A DNA stretch of 12,716 nt from Nitrospirota bacterium (GTDB lineage: Bacteria > Nitrospinota_A > UBA7883 > JACRGQ01), in the NCBI GenBank assembly GCA_024275775.1, contig JAJRYM010000122.1, positions 1-12,716 on the forward strand. Reading direction: 5' to 3'. A model generated the notes under the pieces. The model saw only the letters and a list, made by a program, of their open reading frames with translations, was not told the DNA's origin and searched no databases. Shown here in pieces: positions 1-6,856 of this stretch. A program made the translations under genes and the position numbers. Positions within the stretch are counted from its first letter, which is position 1. Each line of letters begins with the position of its first letter.

Positions 1-2
1 AC

Positions 3-74
3 GCCGTGCTGGACGACCTGATGATAAAAATATACGGCAGGGAAGGGATAGTCTTCCGCGAGCGGGACGTCTGA
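3..74 (+). CDS. C-terminal tail of an unidentified protein (5' end outside window)
   Basis: An open frame enters from the left edge and stops at TGA 72-74. It gives 23 residues ending in REGIVFRERDV. The segment is too short and lacks a motif, so I do not recognise the family. Being open to the edge and ending in charged residues just before the convergent typA stop codon is consistent with a real gene end. Only 2 bases separate the two stop codons and there is no room for a terminator, so transcripts of this gene probably run antisense into typA unless they stop inside it. Confidence 0.45.
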   Translation, partial: AVLDDLMIKIYGREGIVFRERDV

Positions 75-76
75 AA

Positions 77-1903
77 CTAAACGGCTACGGCCTTTCTGCG
101 ATGCTTTTTGCGCTCTTCCTCGTCGAGATGCCGTTTGCGCAAGCGAACACCGCCAGGCGTTATTTCGGCCAGCTCGTCGTCGTTTAAAAACTCCAGCGAC
201 TGCTCCAGCGAAAGTTTGCGCGGAGGGGCGAGTTTTATCATGTCGTCGTTGCCGGCGGCGCGGGTATTGGTGAGCTTCTTGCCTTTGCATACGTTCACCA
301 CGATGTCGTTGGGGCGGTTCCGCTCGCCGACTATCATCCCCTTATATACCTGCATGCCGGGTTTGATGAAAAGCGTGCCCCTGTCCGCGAGCCTGTCGAG
401 CGCGTAGGCGGATACCGCGCCGTTATCCATGCTTATAAGCACGCCGTTTTGGCGGGACGGTATCGGCCCGGCCCACGGTATGTAGTTGTGAAACGAGTGC
501 GTCATAACGGATGTGCCTCGGGTTTCGGTAAGCAGTTCGCTGTGCATCCCAAGCAGGCCGCGCGCCGGAATAGTGAACTCCAGCCGGGTGATGCCCTCGG
601 TGGCCGGGGCCATCTGTTTTAGCTCCCCTTTTTTACGGCCGAACATTTCTATTACCCTGCCGGAAAACCCGTCGTCAACGTCCACGATAACGAACTCCTC
701 CGGCTCCATCAGCCTGCCGTCTTTTTCTATCGTTATCACCTCAGGCCGGGAGACCGCAAGCTCGTACCCTTCCCTGCGCATGGTTTCTATGAGAATGGAA
801 AGATGCAGTTCACCCCTGCCGGATACCCGGAATGAATCGCCGTCCGCCGATTTTTCGACTTGAAGCGCGAGGTTGCTTTTAAGCTCTCTATCCAGCCTGT
901 CGGAGATATGGCGGGCGGTAAGCTTGTCGCCGGATTGCCCCGCGAACGGCGAGCTGTTGGCCAAAAAGTTCATCGATATCGTCGGCGCGTCTATTTCAAC
1001 CGCGGGCAGAGGTTCGGGCATCTCTTTATCGGCCAGCGTTTCGCCTATCTCCAACATTTTACAGCCGGCAAGCACCACTATCTCGCCCGCAGAGGCGCTT
1101 TCGACTTCCTTCTTTTCCAGACCGTCGAAAATGAAAAGCTTAACCACCGGGTTTATCGTTATGTCGCCGTTCAAATCAATGCGCGCCACCTGCCCGCCGC
1201 GCTTGATTGCTCCGCGGTTTATTTTCCCTATGGCCATCCGGCCAAGATAGTCGCTGTATTCGGCGGAGGTGATGAGCATCTGAAAAGGCCCGTCGGTGTT
1301 TACTTCCGGCGGAGACACTTCGTTCACTATGGAGTCGAGCAGGGGCGCCATATCGGTTCCCGTCTCGGAGTGGTCGAGCGAGGCGACGCCCTGCTTGGCC
1401 GATGCGAAGACGGTATGAAAATCCAACTGCTCGTCCGTGGCGCCGAGCGACGCGAAAAGATCGAATACCTGATCCACTGCCCAGTCGGGACGCGCTTCGG
1501 GGCGGTCAATTTTATTTACGACGACCAGCGGCTTGAGGCCGAGCTCAAGCGATTTGCGCAAAACGAACTTCGTCTGCGGCATAGGGCCTTCCACGGCGTC
1601 TATGAGAAGAAGCGCGCCGTCCACCATTTTGAGGATGCGCTCCACCTCGCCGCCGAAATCGTGATGCCCCGGCGTATCGACGATATTTATCTTCACGCCC
1701 TTCCACCCGATTGAAGCGTTCTTGGAAAAAATCGTTATGCCGCGCTCTTTTTCGAGATCATTTTTGTCCATCACGCGCTCCTCGATCTTCGCGCTTTCGC
1801 GGAAGGCGCCGGACTCTTTTAAAAGCGCGTCCACAAGCGTGGTTTTGCCGTGATCAACGTGCGCGATTACGCATATATTCCGTTTGTTCTTTATCTGGGT
1901 CAT
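77..1903 (-). CDS. typA: Ribosome-associated translational GTPase TypA/BipA
   Basis: The product is 608 residues, the normal length for TypA/BipA, an EF-G-like GTPase that binds the ribosome and supports growth under stress or cold and 50S subunit assembly. All GTPase motifs are visible: P-loop AHVDHGKTT (14-22), G2 around GITIFSKN (55-62), DTPGH (76-80), NKID (130-133) and SAK (168-170). EF-G-like domains II, III and V follow, with GRGELHLSILIETMRREG typical of domain III. The BipA-specific C-terminal region contains RGLLGMHSE and ends in a basic tail. The ATG at 1903 has a good ribosome site, AGGAAA about 5 bases upstream. The NYN gene lies upstream on the same strand with no visible terminator after it, so some read-through into typA is possible. 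Nothing in the protein looks damaged. Confidence 0.97.
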   Translation of the reverse strand: MTQIKNKRNICVIAHVDHGKTTLVDALLKESGAFRESAKIEERVMDKNDLEKERGITIFSKNASIGWKGVKINIVDTPGHHDFGGEVERILKMVDGALLLIDAVEGPMPQTKFVLRKSLELGLKPLVVVNKIDRPEARPDWAVDQVFDLFASLGATDEQLDFHTVFASAKQGVASLDHSETGTDMAPLLDSIVNEVSPPEVNTDGPFQMLITSAEYSDYLGRMAIGKINRGAIKRGGQVARIDLNGDITINPVVKLFIFDGLEKKEVESASAGEIVVLAGCKMLEIGETLADKEMPEPLPAVEIDAPTISMNFLANSSPFAGQSGDKLTARHISDRLDRELKSNLALQVEKSADGDSFRVSGRGELHLSILIETMRREGYELAVSRPEVITIEKDGRLMEPEEFVIVDVDDGFSGRVIEMFGRKKGELKQMAPATEGITRLEFTIPARGLLGMHSELLTETRGTSVMTHSFHNYIPWAGPIPSRQNGVLISMDNGAVSAYALDRLADRGTLFIKPGMQVYKGMIVGERNRPNDIVVNVCKGKKLTNTRAAGNDDMIKLAPPRKLSLEQSLEFLNDDELAEITPGGVRLRKRHLDEEERKKHRRKAVAV

Positions 1904-1987
1904 CTTTGTTTCCTGTAAACCGAATGAAAAAGCCGGTTATTGTACCTGCTTAGCCGCAATAATGAAAGCGCGGATAAAATTGCAACT

Positions 1988-1993
1988 ATTATA
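1988..1993 (-). promoter_or_regulatory. Candidate -10 element (TATAAT) upstream of typA
   Basis: On the minus strand a perfect TATAAT lies about 85 bases upstream of the typA ATG, in the gap between the NYN gene and typA. At 17-18 bases further upstream there is only a poor -35 match and no extended -10 TG. It could be the typA promoter -10, but the match rests on the -10 alone. Confidence 0.35.
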
Positions 1994-2017
1994 TCCTTTG
2001 GATCAATATAAATGTTG

Positions 2018-2629
2018 TCACCAAGATTGGGGCTTATAAATCTTCGTTCCCGGTATCGGATCTGGTAGCTGGCACTTTTGTAACATCGAAGGGGTGATTA
2101 GCTTTATAAAATCCGCATGCCTCTTTAGTACTAGAGAATGATTATGCTTCCCTGGAATAAACAATCCTATTTTCTTGCCGAGCTTGCGCGTTAAACGCAT
2201 CGCCTCAGCTAAATCGCTGTCATTGGATACAATGACTGCGCAATCGAACCTGTTTTCCCAAGCATCATTGAGCAGATGAACGGCAAGATTAACATCAGAG
2301 CCTTTTTCTTCTGGTTTGAATACGGCCACTTTTTTGTTTGGATTACTAACAAGAGGAAGACGATGTTTATTGATTTGAAATTTACCAAAAATATACTGAA
2401 ATTCTGGAATATGCTTTTTCAAAGCGTTTAGATATCTCATTTGACGCACAGGTTGGCTAGGATCAGCTTTGCCCGATACAGGCGCTGTGAAATATTTTAT
2501 AGCTAAAATTTTGTGGTGTGGCGCTAATAGACAGGAACTAAGAGCTTTTAAGTCGCTCCACTTATATGGGGTGTTCTTAACAGCTCTATAATAGAAATTG
2601 AAGCCGTCTATATAAATATTTGTTCGCAT
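2018..2629 (-). CDS. NYN-domain (PIN-like) putative ribonuclease, LabA/DUF88 type
   Basis: The product is 203 residues from ATG 2629. The NYN acidic motifs are in order: IDGFN near the N-terminus (D8, N11), KGSDVNLAVHLLND (D112, D122) and SNDSD (D137, D139). NYN proteins are metal-dependent nucleases of the PIN/FLAP fold, mostly acting on RNA. The frame could start at TTG 2644, but that codon lies inside the stem of the upstream terminator hairpin; ATG 2629 gives the clean start MRTNIYIDGFN. There is no Shine-Dalgarno sequence: the bases just before the ATG are the pyrimidine tract CTTTTTCTTTTT. The gene is AT-richer than its neighbours (one counted 60-base line is about 37% GC), which suggests transfer. 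Target RNA and role are unknown; toxin, defence or RNA-decay functions are inferences. Confidence 0.88.
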   Translation of the reverse strand: MRTNIYIDGFNFYYRAVKNTPYKWSDLKALSSCLLAPHHKILAIKYFTAPVSGKADPSQPVRQMRYLNALKKHIPEFQYIFGKFQINKHRLPLVSNPNKKVAVFKPEEKGSDVNLAVHLLNDAWENRFDCAVIVSNDSDLAEAMRLTRKLGKKIGLFIPGKHNHSLVLKRHADFIKLITPSMLQKCQLPDPIPGTKIYKPQSW

Positions 2630-2665
2630 AAAAAGAAAAAGCAAGAGTGCCTGTCGGCACCCTTG
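2630..2665 (-). terminator. Intrinsic terminator abutting the NYN start codon
   Basis: A 10-pair stem (2665-2656 with 2651-2642) closed by loop GACA is followed at once by CTTTTTCTTTTT (2641-2630). The next base is the A of the NYN ATG. Stem strength, short loop and T-tract are all textbook for rho-independent termination in the direction of the NYN gene. Expression of the nuclease therefore probably needs read-through or antitermination. Confidence 0.75.
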
Positions 2666-2701
2666 CCCTGCCCTGCGGATATACCACAGGGGTAGTTCCT
2701 T
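2630..2701 (-). ncRNA. Structured leader RNA of the NYN gene, two hairpins
   Basis: Read 5' to 3' on the minus strand, the predicted transcript starts near 2701. It has hairpin 1 at 2691-2671 (CCCUGUGG, loop UAUAU, CCGCAGGG; 8 pairs including one G-U) and hairpin 2 at 2665-2642 (CAAGGGUGCC, loop GACA, GGCACUCUUG; 10 pairs including one G-U). CUUUUUCUUUUU and the NYN ATG follow. The spacer between the hairpins contributes a second CAGGG, so the 5' arm CCCUG of hairpin 1 could pair with either copy. This compact layout leaves little room for anything except regulation or a short stable RNA. It fits either a cis-acting attenuator or a small RNA released by termination before the nuclease gene. 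I do not recognise it as a known riboswitch class, and no protein-coding leader peptide is evident. Confidence 0.6.
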
Positions 2702-2707
2702 AGCTAA

Positions 2708-2736
2708 TATATATCATCCGGGAGTCTATAATGCAA
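2708..2736 (-). promoter_or_regulatory. Sigma70-type promoter for the NYN leader
   Basis: On the minus strand TTGCAT (2736-2731) is separated by exactly 17 bases from TATATA (2713-2708). This predicts a start near 2701, just before the first hairpin of the leader. The -35 lies inside an imperfect inverted repeat, GGAGCC (2742-2737) and GACTCC (2726-2721), which could be an operator. The repeat has one C-A mismatch on this strand, so the operator idea is weak. Confidence 0.55.
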
Positions 2737-2875
2737 GGCTCCATCACAGCGTTACTGCGCGCTTTGGATATACTTTTTTATAGGAAGTTGCGTAAGGCCG
2801 AAAGAAAGAGCCAGCTAAACCGTACGCCGGGAGATATGAAATAACTGTTATCCGTGAAACCCCGCTCCTATTATG

Positions 2876-2901
2876 CCGCCCCGGTGCGCGAGGCGGGTTT
2901 T
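2876..2901. terminator. GC-rich inverted repeat, possible terminator
   Basis: CCGCC (2876-2880) and GGCGG (2892-2896) can form a short stem with an 11-base loop. On the plus strand GTTTTAT follows. On the minus strand it lies just past the stop codon of the outer-membrane protein gene but has no clear T-run. The rest of the 2743-2918 gap shows no gene and no recognisable RNA. Confidence 0.3.
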
Positions 2902-2918
2902 ATAAACGCCGGTACGGC

Positions 2919-3683
2919 TTAAAACTCGGCACCCACGAAAACATAGGTCTGGACAATATCGATGCCTGCGCTAACGTCATCGGTATCGATTGTCGCGTTC
3001 TCCTGAAAATAACCGGCTCCGACATACAGTATCGGTATCGGTTTTATCCTAAGTTCAAGCGTGAAATCGCTGAGGCTGTTATTGCCTACGCCGAGCCATC
3101 TTACTTCGCCGTTGATAGAAATGTATTTAATCGGCGTAATCCCGATTCTTCCGAAAAGCTGGGGAATGGGAGCGGTGATCGACTTGTTTGCCTGGATGCC
3201 GGTAACACCGCCGACCGTGCCTGTAAGATCTCCCTTGAAATCGATAATCCGAACGTTCAGGCCGACTTCCGCGTCCAGAATGCCGGCGGTGGCAAGCTTT
3301 ACGGGCAGGTTGTAATACAGGCCTATGTCGTGCCGGTTGAGCTCCACCGTGCTGGTGATTACCGTGCTGGCGTCGAATGTTTGTCCGCCATACTTAATGG
3401 AAGCGGTGTTAGTTTTCGAGCCGCTGAAGCTGGACGGTATGTATCTGTAATAGAGATTGGGCAGAATCGGTATCGGATGCTCAATGCGCACGTTTAATAT
3501 AATCTGCCGTTCGTCCTGAAGATTGAGTGTGTCCTGAAGCGACATTTTCGTGCCCTGGAATGTAAGGTCGCCCGAAATGCTCTGGTTGCCGGTGCCGATA
3601 TTAACGTCCAGCCCGATTGCGGAGGCGTTCGGAGCAATCGTTAACATAGCGAATACCGCGATGATCGATAAAATACGTTTCAT
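2919..3683 (-). CDS. TIGR04219-like outer-membrane beta-barrel protein
   Basis: The product is 254 residues. It begins with a Sec signal peptide (basic MKR, hydrophobic IIAVFAML core, likely cleavage after NASA at 22-23). Alternating amphipathic strands fill the rest, and the last residue is Phe, the usual C-terminal beta-signal for BAM-mediated insertion. The repeated pairing of PIPILPNLYYRYIP-type strands with GLYYNLP and GRIGITPIKYISINGEVRW resembles the TIGR04219 family of small outer-membrane proteins. That family has no settled function. The ATG at 3683 has GAGGAA 7 bases upstream. The gene stands alone: the NYN gene downstream has its own promoter, and the gene upstream is divergent. 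The family call comes from recognised sequence pattern, not from a search. Confidence 0.8.
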   Translation of the reverse strand: MKRILSIIAVFAMLTIAPNASAIGLDVNIGTGNQSISGDLTFQGTKMSLQDTLNLQDERQIILNVRIEHPIPILPNLYYRYIPSSFSGSKTNTASIKYGGQTFDASTVITSTVELNRHDIGLYYNLPVKLATAGILDAEVGLNVRIIDFKGDLTGTVGGVTGIQANKSITAPIPQLFGRIGITPIKYISINGEVRWLGVGNNSLSDFTLELRIKPIPILYVGAGYFQENATIDTDDVSAGIDIVQTYVFVGAEF

Positions 3684-3900
3684 GATAAAATTCCTCTATT
3701 CAAATGTTCCAGCCCGCCGCATTCGCAAACCAGCCCGCGTTACTGTGCGTTAAGAAGCCTTTTCCCTAACATTCCGCCTTTAATTATCCTAAAATATTAT
3801 TGGGAAAAATACTACTTCTTTCTCTCCGTTTCAGCCATTTTCCGGTATTTCCAAAAACGTAGCCAGGAATTTTGCGCCGAACGACTCCAAATGTTTTATA
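3684..3900. other. Divergent intergenic region between two membrane-protein genes
   Basis: These 217 bases separate the outer-membrane protein gene (minus) from the DUF4149-like gene (plus) and must hold both promoters. The stretch around 3781-3815 is AT-rich and is the likeliest place, but no -35/-10 pair with good spacing stands out on either strand. The 9-mer CCAGCCCGC occurs twice, near 3709 and 3731. No small gene is convincing. Confidence 0.4.
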
Positions 3901-3909
3901 TTGTCGAAT

Positions 3910-4404
3910 ATGTTTGAAGGAACGGATTTCACGCAGTACGAACCGCACATAGATTTTATCTACACAACGCTCCTGATGCTCTGGGGCGGAAGCCTTGCGG
4001 GGATAGGTATGCTGGCGGTGCCGTATATCTTCAAACATATCAAGTCGAGAGACGAAGCGTCCGAAATAACCACCCGCATTTTTTCAAGGCAGGACATCCT
4101 CATCCGCGTAATAGCAATCTGCATGCTGTTCGTCTTCTATTTCAAAAGCAAGCTCGGCTACGCGTACCAGCATTTTGAATGGGCGGTTTATATCGGCGTT
4201 CTGCATTTCTTCATAATCGGAAAAATCCTCTCGTGGTGGCTCAGAAAGGTGCAGAAGAAAGTAACGTCATTCGATACCCCCGAAGGCGAGAATAGTGCGC
4301 GCAGAAAATTCCATAAACTGCACCTGGCCGTGCGGTATCTTTACATCGGCCAGTTCATAGGCGTGGTCGTTCTTCTTTACCTGCATGCCTTCGGCCTCCA
4401 GTAA
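3910..4404 (+). CDS. DUF4149-like four-helix integral membrane protein
   Basis: The product is 164 residues from ATG 3910; a TTG at 3901 would add three residues. Four hydrophobic segments are visible (numbered from TTG): about 20-45, 68-86, 94-114 and 145-165. Basic stretches such as FKHIKSRDE follow the first, suggesting cytoplasmic loops. The pattern GxLAGIGMLAVPYIFKHIKSRDEA with a downstream IFSRQD resembles the DUF4149/TMEM205-like family of small inner-membrane proteins, for which no firm function is known. Neither start has a good Shine-Dalgarno sequence, so the start is uncertain. The gene converges on the GHKL-ATPase/nuclease gene; only 67 bases lie between the stop codons and no clear terminator is seen there. 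GC content and codon use match the core genes. Confidence 0.75.
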   Translation: MFEGTDFTQYEPHIDFIYTTLLMLWGGSLAGIGMLAVPYIFKHIKSRDEASEITTRIFSRQDILIRVIAICMLFVFYFKSKLGYAYQHFEWAVYIGVLHFFIIGKILSWWLRKVQKKVTSFDTPEGENSARRKFHKLHLAVRYLYIGQFIGVVVLLYLHAFGLQ

Positions 4405-4471
4405 TCCTCACCCACAGTTCCGTCCGTTTCCACGAAAGCTATGCCCCGGGCCTCTGACTCCCCTGCACAAA

Positions 4472-6856
4472 CTAAGGATCAAGCAATTTGTTCTTTATGA
4501 AATCAATGCCCTTCGGGAATCTTTCCATGCCCAAAAATTCATCAGTTACACTTATTTGAAAAGAAAAGTTTGTAGCCTCTTTACTTGGTGGTGGCCCAGG
4601 CTGATTCCATCCCTCATTTACTTGCACGTTACTTTTTCTACCCCAAAGCCATGTACCACTTCTGGTGCATTTTCTTAGCGCTTCCAGAGGGCTTTCTAAC
4701 CAAGTAATGCTGTATTGAGTTTCGTCTTGAACAGGGCGTAAAATTGCCATCCAGTAATGCTTAATATTTTTCTGAGCTTTTTTCACTTCTCCAATAGACC
4801 AATATAGATTACCAGCCTCCACATGCTTCACTTCAATATGGTAAATTCCTTTTGCCTTATTCTTTAGAACAATATCGCTTTCTAAATTGTCTTCATCTCT
4901 TTCTGGACCATTGCTGACCATCCAATGATGCGGTTCTAGAACTTTACTCAGCTTTTCCCTTAGCCACTTTTCAGCTTCTCCCCCTTTTTTCCGTGCATCT
5001 TGTCCAGGGTAGCCTCCCTTTTTTCTTCCACTGGGTCTCGTAGGCGGTGGCTCTTTGGGAACATCAGGAAACCTAATCGGTCCCGGCGGGCTAGAAGGTA
5101 TTCCTGGCCAAACTTTTTCTATTGATTTGGGAGGAACATATTCCTGCTCTAATTCGTGAATGGCGCTTTCCGGAACCCCCGCTTCCCGAAGTCGGCCTAA
5201 AACTTCTTCATCAGCTTCTTCTTTCAAGATATTCTCAAAAAGATTGGAAATGCCAGTTTGAGAACTGCTATTGGTCAAAGCCAAGCCGAACCCTTGCCAT
5301 TTTTTTTCTTCATCAATTACAAATGTCCCATCTTCTTTAATCCAGAAAGGACGAGAAATATCATTTGCGATGATAGCTCCATTCTTGTCAAAAATTTTTA
5401 GCTTCAAAGCATTTACAATTGTAATTTCAATTCTATCAGGATGGGGTAGCGTTATCGTGGTGAGAGCCTTTAGGGCTTTATATCTTTTGCTATAGCGTTC
5501 TTTTACATACTCACCATCTGTTTCTTTTTCACAATAAGGTTCAACTTTTATTTGCTCGGACAGGCACTCGACATTGAACCTCTTATTTATGTTCGCCCCA
5601 TCTTTCAGTTCCAGAATAAAAAGTGGATATCCCTTTTTCAAAAGAGCTTCCCGAGTTGACCGCTCGTTGAGATAGGCTTCGTCAACATAAAAAACTTCAG
5701 ATTGTGGCCTGAATGCAAGGGTTTCATTGCCATTCCGCCAGACTATGGAGGGAATTTTATCAAAACACCCACACCATGATGGATTATCCTGAAATCCCAA
5801 GATCTTTTTCCATACAGTCTTCACGATAGTATTAGCTTTTTCTATATCTTGGAATGAATCGCAATGCTCTGGCAGTTTATCAAGCCATTCTTTCCACCGA
5901 TTATCATTTTGAGGAGGCAACTCTTCACGTACACCAAGTTTTTTTATCAAGAATGTTGCAGTATCACGTCCTTCTTGGTTGTCGGGCAATGAAATACTTA
6001 TTTCGGGCAACAAACCATTTAGGCCTTTTCCTGGCATATATGCTTCAGAAGTAGCAACAATTTGATACCTTTCAAACATACTAGGCTTGCAAGGGAGCCA
6101 CGCCAGATGACGAAGTTGCCAAAAGGCAAAAGAATCATGTCTACGCCCATGTATAAAATTATCAACCCTATCGTTGTAATCCGCTCCTCTTGTACAAGTA
6201 AAATTCATGGTTAGCATATCCCCTGGCATATGTTCAGCCAGCGGTTTAATAATTTTTATGCGGTCTAATGCTTTGGATGGCAACGCATTAGGAAAGTATT
6301 CGATACCCCACTGTTCTTTTAGCTTAGCGTCGCGATCGAATATTCTTTTGTTGTAATACTCATCAACTTCTAAAGTATTACAGTACTCCGTCCAACAATT
6401 GTCTGGAATAATCTCTACCCAGCAATTCGGCGGATATTTAGGCTGTCTGAAAAAATCAATTTCATCTTGCTCGGTTTTGGCCTCAAACTTGAGCAGCTTA
6501 GGTTCCCATGAGACCCCGGCATTTCGTAATTTGCCTTTGAAACCTTCCAGATTCTTTTCGATCTCACCTTGCAAAGTATCATTCCAGTCTTTTGGCGGTT
6601 TTAATACCCCTCGTTCCGATATGTCTGTGAAGAATTCATCAAAACTTACAGGGCCGCCCCAAGCTTTTCCGGCGTAACAATGCGAGGCAGGAAGCCAGCC
6701 TTTGTCAGTTGGCAAGTGAATCGTCCTGGCAAGCCTGCTTTGCTTTTCATTATCCCTATATATTGGTTTAGTCTTCCCAAAAGAGCAAGATTTACACCAG
6801 TCAAGATAGAGCCCCAAAGCTTCCCAGCCGTATTCTTCCCACCATTCTTGCCGGCC
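4472..6856 (-). CDS. C-terminal part of the split GHKL ATPase-DUF3883 nuclease protein
   Basis: This frame continues the ATPase frame after a -1 shift at 6856-6862. Numbered from TTG 6817 the product is 781 residues, but that TTG has no ribosome site and the next Met is residue 197. It is therefore probably not translated independently. The frame is open back to the slip site and reads GRQEWWEEYGWEALGLYL before the TTG, which looks like genuine protein. RLARTIHLPTDKGW and CYAGKAWGGP follow, a stretch resembling sacsin-like ATPase proteins. A proline-rich linker (about 570-600) precedes a DUF3883 module, a PD-(D/E)XK nuclease relative, with E614/E616, D648 in SDIVL and E662-x-K664 in IEVKH. 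About 116 further residues follow that I do not recognise. The middle 400 residues are also unassigned. The DNA is AT-rich (one counted line about 38% GC). Confidence 0.8.
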   Translation of the reverse strand, partial: GRQEWWEEYGWEALGLYLDWCKSCSFGKTKPIYRDNEKQSRLARTIHLPTDKGWLPASHCYAGKAWGGPVSFDEFFTDISERGVLKPPKDWNDTLQGEIEKNLEGFKGKLRNAGVSWEPKLLKFEAKTEQDEIDFFRQPKYPPNCWVEIIPDNCWTEYCNTLEVDEYYNKRIFDRDAKLKEQWGIEYFPNALPSKALDRIKIIKPLAEHMPGDMLTMNFTCTRGADYNDRVDNFIHGRRHDSFAFWQLRHLAWLPCKPSMFERYQIVATSEAYMPGKGLNGLLPEISISLPDNQEGRDTATFLIKKLGVREELPPQNDNRWKEWLDKLPEHCDSFQDIEKANTIVKTVWKKILGFQDNPSWCGCFDKIPSIVWRNGNETLAFRPQSEVFYVDEAYLNERSTREALLKKGYPLFILELKDGANINKRFNVECLSEQIKVEPYCEKETDGEYVKERYSKRYKALKALTTITLPHPDRIEITIVNALKLKIFDKNGAIIANDISRPFWIKEDGTFVIDEEKKWQGFGLALTNSSSQTGISNLFENILKEEADEEVLGRLREAGVPESAIHELEQEYVPPKSIEKVWPGIPSSPPGPIRFPDVPKEPPPTRPSGRKKGGYPGQDARKKGGEAEKWLREKLSKVLEPHHWMVSNGPERDEDNLESDIVLKNKAKGIYHIEVKHVEAGNLYWSIGEVKKAQKNIKHYWMAILRPVQDETQYSITWLESPLEALRKCTRSGTWLWGRKSNVQVNEGWNQPGPPPSKEATNFSFQISVTDEFLGMERFPKGIDFIKNKLLDP

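Noticed and set aside
860..1714. Plus-strand 284-codon open frame opposite typA
   Set aside because: It is fully antisense to the conserved GTPase and has the same shadow-type composition (many His, Arg, Tyr).
2627..2644. TTG 2644 as start of the NYN protein
   Set aside because: The codon lies in the 3' arm of the terminator stem and would add MLFLF, encoded by the U-tract itself. ATG 2629 starts the conserved domain cleanly.
3709..3740. Repeated 9-mer CCAGCCCGC as a regulatory or CRISPR-like repeat
   Set aside because: Only two short copies in a GC-rich context, with no further copies or regular spacing.
4472..6817. DUF3883 frame as an independent gene starting at TTG 6817
   Set aside because: No ribosome site, no ATG for about 195 codons, and the credible protein sequence continues upstream of the TTG to the slippery heptamer.
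6800..6856. A stimulatory stem-loop for frameshifting downstream of the heptamer
   Set aside because: Only CCGGC/GCTGG (5 pairs, one G-U) was found, 1 base after the heptamer with a 21-base loop. Spacing and stability are poor.
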